10,697 bases of DNA. Source: Miltoncostaeaceae bacterium (lineage in GTDB: Bacteria; Actinomycetota; Thermoleophilia; Miltoncostaeales; Miltoncostaeaceae). This document shows, in pieces, positions 6,470 to 10,697 of the stretch (positions within the stretch are counted from its first letter, which is position 1; every line of letters begins with the position of its first letter). A program made the translations under genes and the position numbers. The notes beneath the pieces were generated by a model that saw nothing but the letters and a program-made list of their open reading frames with translations, searched no databases and was not told the origin of the DNA. The stretch covers positions 1 to 10,697 of the forward strand of contig JAUVQP010000034.1 of assembly GCA_030598075.1 (NCBI GenBank), read 5' to 3'.

Positions 6470-6704
6470 GCAGTACCTCGGCGCCGATCGCCGCGACGCC
6501 GGCAGAAAGAAGCACCACGGCGGCGAACGCGCGCCAGCCGTTCGCCCCGTCGAGCTCGCGGCCCGCCGGCGCGACCAGCCCGGCGGTCGCGGCCAGGACG
6601 ATCCCCACGCCGGCCAGCAACTCGCCCGCGGCGGCCCACGCGATGCCGGCCACCCACATGACGGTGTACAGCAGCTGAGCGAATCGCACGGGTATGCGCT
6701 TCAT
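6462..6704 (-). CDS. Small multi-pass membrane protein of unknown function (80 aa)
   Basis: This 80-residue product has a basic start (MKRIPVRFAQ) and three hydrophobic stretches at about 10-26, 28-46 and 58-77, so it is probably an inner-membrane protein with three spans, separated by a short polar loop (GRELDGANGWR). No catalytic motif is visible and I do not recognise a family. The open frame extends upstream, but that part is Arg-rich noise, so I chose the ATG at 6704 where the hydrophobic protein begins; no strong Shine-Dalgarno sequence precedes it. A gap of 161 nt separates it from xseB upstream, so it may have its own promoter or be the last gene of the xse transcript. It converges on the plus-strand gene with an 8-bp overlap of 3' ends. 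Confidence 0.7.
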   Translation of the reverse strand: MKRIPVRFAQLLYTVMWVAGIAWAAAGELLAGVGIVLAATAGLVAPAGRELDGANGWRAFAAVVLLSAGVAAIGAEVLLK

Positions 6705-6865
6705 CGTCCAGTTCGTCTCTCGCTCCGGGCGCCGGCCGCCATCGAGCGCCGCGGCCCTTCGCTCCTGGCGGTGGACGCGCCGCGCCTCGCCTCGGCTCGG
6801 CCCGCGACCGTCGGTGTATCTCCCCACGACGGAGCCATCGGCAGTCCGCGGGGCCGCTTGACGCC

Positions 6866-7135
6866 CTAGAAGGGCGGAGCGTCCTGGGGCGGTTCGTCGC
6901 GAGCCGGGGGAAGCTCGTCGGCCGTCAGCTCCTCGATGCGCTTCTCGGCGACGTCCAGACGCTCCCTGCACGCCGCGAGGTACCGCTGCCCTTCCTCGAA
7001 GAGAGCGACGGCCTCCTCGAGGCCCACTTCGCCGGACTCCATCCGGGCGACCACGCGGTCGAGCTCGGCGAGCGCTCGCTCGAACGACAGCTCGGGCGCC
7101 GGGTCCCGGGTCTCCGACCCCTGGGCGCCGCTCAC
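6866..7135 (-). CDS. xseB: Exodeoxyribonuclease VII small subunit XseB
   Basis: XseB binds several copies per XseA in the cytoplasmic exonuclease VII complex, which degrades single-stranded DNA into oligonucleotides. The 89-residue product shows the family core from LSFERALAELDRVV through RMESGEVGLEEAVALFEEG (about 16-49), followed by a helix with RLDVAEKRIEEL, consistent with a two-helix coiled coil. A polar Pro-rich tail ends the protein. The GTG at 7135-7133 overlaps the xseA stop (GTGA), so translation is probably coupled, which suits a complex needing excess small subunit. Confidence 0.95.
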   Translation of the reverse strand: MSGAQGSETRDPAPELSFERALAELDRVVARMESGEVGLEEAVALFEEGQRYLAACRERLDVAEKRIEELTADELPPARDEPPQDAPPF

Positions 7136-8394
7136 CCGCGGTCCTCGGCGGTCGCGCTCAGCTCACCGTCGGCCAGCTGCAGCCGAAGCGACTGCCCCCC
7201 AACGATCCCCTCCATCCGGCTCAACACGCGTCCGTCCGCCCCGTCACGGACGATCGCATAGCCCCGGCGCACCGTGAGCTCTGGCGAGAGCACCGAGAGC
7301 ACCGCCGCCGCGCGGTCCGTCCTCGCCGCGGCCTCACCGCGGCGAGCGGCCCACGCACGACTCAACGACTGACGTCGCTCGTCGACGACGGGCGGGGCGG
7401 CGGCGACCTCTCGCCGGGCCGCGCCGACGAGTCTCGAGGACAGCGCCGCGAGCCGATCCTCCGCGCGCGCTCCGCGACCCCGCAGCGCGGCGCCGATGGC
7501 CCGCGATGCCGTGGCCACGCGCTCGCGACCCCGGTCGTGGGCCAGGACAAGCCGACGAGCGAGGGTGGCCGCGGCGAGACCCAAGCGCTCGTTCACGAGG
7601 GCGATGTCGGGGACGACGATCTCCCCCGCGGCGGTCGGAGTCGCGGCGCGCAGATCGGCGACCTCATCGCAGACCGTGGTGTCGCTCTCGTGGCCCACGG
7701 CGGACACCACGGGCGTGGCGCACGCCGCGACCGCCCGACACACGACCTCCGAGTTGAACGCCATGAGATCCTCGATCGACCCTCCTCCCCGGGCCACGAC
7801 GATGACATCGATATCGGCCCGGCCGTCGAGATACGCCACCGCTCTGGCGATGGCCGTCGGGGCGGCATCCCCCTGAACGGGGCTGTCGACGAGCAGGAGG
7901 TCGGCCTCGGGGTACCTGCCGAACACCGCTCGCTCGATGTCGTGGCGCGCTGCTCCCGAGCCGCTCGTCACGACGCCGATACGGCGGGGGAGCAGGGGGA
8001 GCGCCCGCTTTCGCTCGGGTGCGAGGAGGCCCTCGGCGCGGAGCCGAGCGAGAAGCTCCTCGACCTGCGCGCGGAGCAAGCCTTCGCCAACGAGGTCCAT
8101 GCGCTCCACACGCATCGACACGCTGGCGTTCCGCGCGTAGAAGCCGACCCTTCCGTAGGCGTGAACCCGAGCGCCATCGGCCGGACGGTGAGCGAGCCGG
8201 TCGAAGACGATCTCGTTCATCGAGGCCTCGAGCGAGTGGTCGTCGACGAGCCGGAAGCGGACCGATGCGCGGCGGCGTCGGAGGTCCTGGACCTCCGCCT
8301 CGACCCAGATCGAGGGCACGTCCTCGAATCGGCGCGCGACCGCCCGCGTGATCTCCGACAGCGACCAGACCTCCCGCGACCCGACCCGCTTCAC
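7132..8394 (-). CDS. xseA: Exodeoxyribonuclease VII large subunit XseA
   Basis: XseA is the catalytic subunit of exonuclease VII, a metal-independent single-strand DNA exonuclease in repair and recombination. The 420-residue product has an N-terminal OB-fold (about 8-103, including YGRVGFYARNASVSMRVERM), then the catalytic core with RRIGVVTSGSGAARHDI (137-153), VVARGGGSIEDLMAFN (199-214) and VGHESDTTVCDEVADLRA (233-250, with ATPTAAGE following). A long Ala/Arg-rich helical region (about 265-365) forms the coiled-coil arm, and SPELTVRRGYAIV (370-382) begins the C-terminal segment. All key motifs match E. coli XseA, and the length is close to its 456 residues. The GTG start at 8394 overlaps the stop of the FAD oxidoreductase gene as GTGA; the open frame upstream of it is noise. 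Confidence 0.96.
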   Translation of the reverse strand: MKRVGSREVWSLSEITRAVARRFEDVPSIWVEAEVQDLRRRRASVRFRLVDDHSLEASMNEIVFDRLAHRPADGARVHAYGRVGFYARNASVSMRVERMDLVGEGLLRAQVEELLARLRAEGLLAPERKRALPLLPRRIGVVTSGSGAARHDIERAVFGRYPEADLLLVDSPVQGDAAPTAIARAVAYLDGRADIDVIVVARGGGSIEDLMAFNSEVVCRAVAACATPVVSAVGHESDTTVCDEVADLRAATPTAAGEIVVPDIALVNERLGLAAATLARRLVLAHDRGRERVATASRAIGAALRGRGARAEDRLAALSSRLVGAARREVAAAPPVVDERRQSLSRAWAARRGEAAARTDRAAAVLSVLSPELTVRRGYAIVRDGADGRVLSRMEGIVGGQSLRLQLADGELSATAEDRG

Positions 8395-9710
8395 GGAACC
8401 AACGCGTCGATGATGCCCGCCGCTCGTCGCCCGCTCGCGACGGCACCCTCGATCGAGGGGTTCGTCACCATGTCCCCCGCCAGCACGAGATTGTGCACCG
8501 CGGTGCGCGGCCCCGGAAGCGAGGCCCGCACGCCCGGCAGCGCGCGATACTGAGCAAAGGGACACTCGAAGACGTCGATGAGCTCGGCGTGATCCGCCCA
8601 GCTGAATCGCGGAGCCCACTCGGCGACCTGGCGCTCGACCTCCGCGGCGAGGCCGTCGGCCGAGCGGCCATCGGTCGTGACACAGCTCGCGAGCACGATG
8701 TGGACACCCCCGGGAGCGCCGGGACGAACGATGTTCGTCGTCTGGCACAGCAGGTCCACCGTGGGCCCCGAGCCGGGACGGCGACCGGCGTTGAGGAGAA
8801 CGGCGCTCCCGGAATACAGAGGGCGCGAGAGCGCGAACGCGGCCGTGACGACGGAGGCCGCGTCCGTCGGGATGCGCTGGGCGCTGGCGCTGTCGATCGG
8901 CTCCACGAGCCCGCGGGCCGCGAGGGGATCGACGGCGAGAACGAACCAATCCGCCTCGACCAACTCCCCGTCGGCGAGCCGCGCGCCGACCACCCTCTCG
9001 CCGCGTGCGTCGACGTCGAGGGCCGCCACCGGACAGTCCGCGCGAACCGTGCCCCCGCCCTGCCGAAGCGCGGCAGCGGCCCAGTCGGCGAGCATCCCGA
9101 GCCCATCGCTGGGGATGAAGACGGGGCCACGACCGAGCATCGCGAGCAGGAAGCGAAAGTAGCCGGCGTCGGCGCCCAACGAGTGGTCCAGCGACACGGC
9201 CCCGAAGAGCGGTCGAAAAAACGAGTCGATGGCGTGCTCGGAGAACCCGCGAGCGCGGAGAGACTCCTCCGCGCTCGGCCCGTCGACATCCCGCAGCGCC
9301 GATGCCCCGCGCGCCGCCGCCTCGGCGCCGAGCCGCACCAAGCGTGCGCGGTCGGCCACCGCAAGACCCGAGAACCGGGCGAGCCCTCCCCGAGAGCCGG
9401 CGAGGCGGTGCACACCGCTCGGGCCGATGAACACCGCCCCACCTGTCAGCGGTCGAAGATCGCGTCGGGGAATCCCGGCCCGGTCGATGAACCGATGTGT
9501 CTCGGGGTACGCGCGAGACAGGACCTGAAAGCCGCGATCCACGGGCCGGCCGCGATGCCAGACGGTCCGGGCCCGCCCGCCGGGCGCGGCGCCCGCATCC
9601 AGCACGTGCACGTCGTGCCCGAGCTCGGCCAGCCTCAACCCGCACGCCAACCCGGAAAGACCCGCGCCCACCACGACGCAGCGCGCCCCACGGCGATACG
9701 GCTCCTCCAT
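8391..9710 (-). CDS. FAD-dependent oxidoreductase, amine oxidase / phytoene-desaturase-like
   Basis: This 439-residue flavoprotein belongs to the amine oxidase-like FAD superfamily that includes protoporphyrinogen oxidase and carotenoid desaturases. The N-terminus has the dinucleotide-binding fold VVVGAGLSGLACGLRLAE (about 11-28), then HVLDAG with the acidic residue for the ribose, and APGGRART, the second FAD motif. The C-terminal FAD-contacting motif is present: LVLAGDMVTNPSIEGAVASG (about 411-430). In between, RGFQVLSRAYPE resembles the 'GFQV...YPE' signature of uncharacterised members. No signal peptide is visible, so it is probably cytoplasmic or membrane-associated. The ATG at 9710 has AGGA about 10 nt upstream and sits just before the GxGxxG fold; the longer open frame upstream overlaps the SDR gene and is rejected. 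Its stop overlaps the xseA start. Substrate is unknown. Confidence 0.9.
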   Translation of the reverse strand: MEEPYRRGARCVVVGAGLSGLACGLRLAELGHDVHVLDAGAAPGGRARTVWHRGRPVDRGFQVLSRAYPETHRFIDRAGIPRRDLRPLTGGAVFIGPSGVHRLAGSRGGLARFSGLAVADRARLVRLGAEAAARGASALRDVDGPSAEESLRARGFSEHAIDSFFRPLFGAVSLDHSLGADAGYFRFLLAMLGRGPVFIPSDGLGMLADWAAAALRQGGGTVRADCPVAALDVDARGERVVGARLADGELVEADWFVLAVDPLAARGLVEPIDSASAQRIPTDAASVVTAAFALSRPLYSGSAVLLNAGRRPGSGPTVDLLCQTTNIVRPGAPGGVHIVLASCVTTDGRSADGLAAEVERQVAEWAPRFSWADHAELIDVFECPFAQYRALPGVRASLPGPRTAVHNLVLAGDMVTNPSIEGAVASGRRAAGIIDALVP

Positions 9711-9756
9711 CGCGGCCGATCCTACCAGCGCCGCGAGGGCGCCCGGGAGCCGGGGA

Positions 9757-10449
9757 TCAGACTCGGCCGTACACCGGGATCGACGCCCCGGTGACGCCGC
9801 TTGCCTCGGGCGAGAGCAGAAAAAGGACCACGTGCCCGATCTCCTCAGGCTGAACCCAACGATCGTGGTCCGCGTCCGGCATCGCGCCACGGTTGGCCGG
9901 CGTGTTGATGACACTCGGAAGCAGAGCATTGACCGTCACGCCCGCGTCGCGTTCCTCCTGGGCCGCCGCCGCCACCAGCGCCGACACCCCGGCCTTGGAC
10001 GCCGAGTACGCGGCCGCGCCGGCGAACGGATGGACCCCCGCCCGGCCCCCGATCACGACGACCCGGCCGAACCCCGCCCTGCGCATCGGCGGGAGGACCG
10101 CCCGCATCATGACCGCGACCAGTCGCAGGTTGAGCTCGACCTGCAGATCCCATCCGGCCATCTCCATGCCTCCGATGGGGGCGTTGTCAAGGTATCCCCC
10201 CACCAGGTGGACAAGCCCCCGAAGGCGGCCGGAGCGCCCGACCCTCTCGGCGAACTCCACGGTCGCCTCCGGATCTCCGACGTCGAGCGCCTCCAAGACG
10301 ATCGCATCCCCGAAGACTTCGCTCGCTCGGTCCCGCTCCGTCTCCGAAACCCAGGTGACGATCGGCCTCGCTCCCGACTCGACGAGGACGCGCACGACCC
10401 CGGAGCCGAGCCCGCCCGTACCGCCGGTCACCACAATCTGCCCCGCCAC
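9757..10449 (-). CDS. SDR-family NAD(P)-dependent oxidoreductase with Ser-to-Gly change in the catalytic triad
   Basis: This is a classical-length short-chain dehydrogenase/reductase of 230 residues. It shows the cofactor motif VVTGGTGGLGSG (about 6-17), a strand with LVHLVGGY in place of the NNAG region, an Asn in ELNLRLVAVMM, the active-site YSASK motif and a late VNALLPSVINTPANR segment followed by the C-terminal VYGR. The Tyr and Lys of the catalytic set are present, but the residue 13 before the Tyr, normally Ser, is Gly in VIGGRAG. The start is uncertain: I favour GTG at 10449, which has GGAGG four nt upstream and gives the typical (M)AGQIVVTGG start; an in-frame ATG at 10476 is the alternative. 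The still longer frame to 10605 runs into the rRNA terminator. It lies 46 nt before the FAD oxidoreductase gene, in the same direction. Confidence 0.88.
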   Translation of the reverse strand: MAGQIVVTGGTGGLGSGVVRVLVESGARPIVTWVSETERDRASEVFGDAIVLEALDVGDPEATVEFAERVGRSGRLRGLVHLVGGYLDNAPIGGMEMAGWDLQVELNLRLVAVMMRAVLPPMRRAGFGRVVVIGGRAGVHPFAGAAAYSASKAGVSALVAAAAQEERDAGVTVNALLPSVINTPANRGAMPDADHDRWVQPEEIGHVVLFLLSPEASGVTGASIPVYGRV

Positions 10450-10516
10450 GTCCCCTCCGGCGCTCACCCTGCCCATCGCTGCCGAGACAGCGACCCATCC
10501 GACCGCGTGCAAGCAT

Positions 10517-10531
10517 CGCGCCTCCGGCGCG
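10517..10531 (-). repeat. Small GC-rich hairpin between rRNA terminator and SDR gene
   Basis: CGCGCC and GGCGCG are exact complements around a 3-nt loop. No T-run follows. It lies in the leader region of the SDR gene, and could be a minor second terminator hairpin or chance; no clear -10 and -35 pair could be placed near it. Confidence 0.3.
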
Positions 10532-10572
10532 TCACGTCCAACCCGGCGCGTGAACGCGGCCCGAACGACCAA

Positions 10573-10596
10573 CGGCCGCAGATTGCTCTGCGGCCG
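10573..10596 (-). terminator. Hairpin terminator downstream of the 5S rRNA
   Basis: A perfect 10-bp stem (arms CGGCCGCAGA and TCTGCGGCCG on the transcribed minus strand) closes a GCAA tetraloop, a very stable GNRA type. It begins about 15 nt past the 5S 3' end and is followed by TTGGTCGTT, a T-rich stretch only by local standards. Position and stability point to the end of the rRNA operon. The weak U-tract means termination might be assisted by Rho, or some read-through into the SDR gene could occur. Confidence 0.75.
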
Positions 10597-10610
10597 CGTC
10601 CTCACATCAA

Positions 10611-10697
10611 TCCCGGCAGCGACCTACTCTCCCGCGGGCCTTCGCCCGGAGTACCATCGGCGCTGGAGGGCTTAACGACTCTGTTCGGAATGGGAAG
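10611..10697 (-). rRNA. rrf: 5S ribosomal RNA, 3' part (5' end beyond window)
   Basis: On the minus strand the sequence matches the conserved 5S pattern: CCCATTCCGAACAGAG near the window edge (the loop B/C region), GCGCCGATGGTACTCCGGG, the helix IV/V arm GGGCGAAGGCCCGCGGGAGAG (split here: GGGCGAAGGCCC and GCGGGAGAGTAGGTCGC), and a 3' strand GCTGCCGGG that would pair with the missing 5' end. About 87 nt of an expected 115-120 are present; the missing 30 or so are the 5' end. The exact 3' end is uncertain by one or two bases. A 23S gene would be expected beyond the right edge. Confidence 0.95.

Noticed and set aside
6861..6873. Short inverted repeat GCCCT-AGA-AGGGC at the xseB stop as a terminator
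   Set aside because: Only a 5-bp stem with no T-run after it; too weak to call.
8493..9794. Plus-strand open frame of 433 codons antisense to the FAD oxidoreductase
   Set aside because: No recognisable motif; the minus-strand frame has both FAD-binding ends.
1..10697. CRISPR array, tRNA genes, insertion sequences or direct repeats
   Set aside because: I saw no repeat-spacer periodicity, no tRNA T-arm pattern, no transposase-like frame and no flanking repeats.

Overview
The window is a very GC-rich (about 70% by eye) bacterial chromosomal segment, almost fully coding, with many GTG starts and stop/start overlaps. A partial 5S rRNA lies at the right edge and housekeeping genes fill the rest. 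The bacterium makes a short-form HisG with a HisZ partner and carries a MurA with Asp in place of the usual catalytic-loop Cys. That fits a high-GC Gram-positive-like lineage (Chloroflexota or a deep Actinomycetota branch are my guesses). No lineage-specific marker settles it. I see no mobile element, CRISPR array or tRNA.

Layout. (1) Positions 1-5258, minus strand: a compact operon reading leftward: class V aminotransferase-like protein, murA, hisZ, hisG, hisD (cut by the left edge). The aminotransferase gene is 13 nt from murA. murA/hisZ, hisZ/hisG and hisG/hisD overlap as TGATG, GTGA and ATGA, so translation is probably coupled. (2) Positions 5259-5607: divergent control region. A good sigma70-like promoter, partly inside an 11-bp inverted repeat, faces right. 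A possible leaderless-type -10 box faces left. (3) Positions 5608-6469, plus strand: two small uncharacterised genes 4 nt apart, the second with an N-terminal membrane anchor. (4) Positions 6462-10449, minus strand: SDR-family oxidoreductase, FAD-dependent amine-oxidase-like protein, xseA, xseB and a small membrane protein whose 3' end overlaps the converging plus-strand gene by 8 bp. (5) Positions 10573-10697, minus strand: the 3' part of a 5S rRNA followed by a strong hairpin, taken as the rRNA terminator.

How the genes work together. HisG/HisZ catalyse and regulate the first step of histidine synthesis and HisD the last two. MurA commits UDP-GlcNAc to peptidoglycan. XseA and XseB form exodeoxyribonuclease VII. 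The SDR and the FAD protein sit upstream of xseA in the same direction and may act on a common unknown substrate, but nothing here identifies it. The least understood part is the two-gene plus-strand module with its own promoter. I did not find convincing evidence for a new multi-gene defence or mobile system; the more notable points are active-site substitutions in MurA, SDR, HisG and the aminotransferase-like protein, and the control region.
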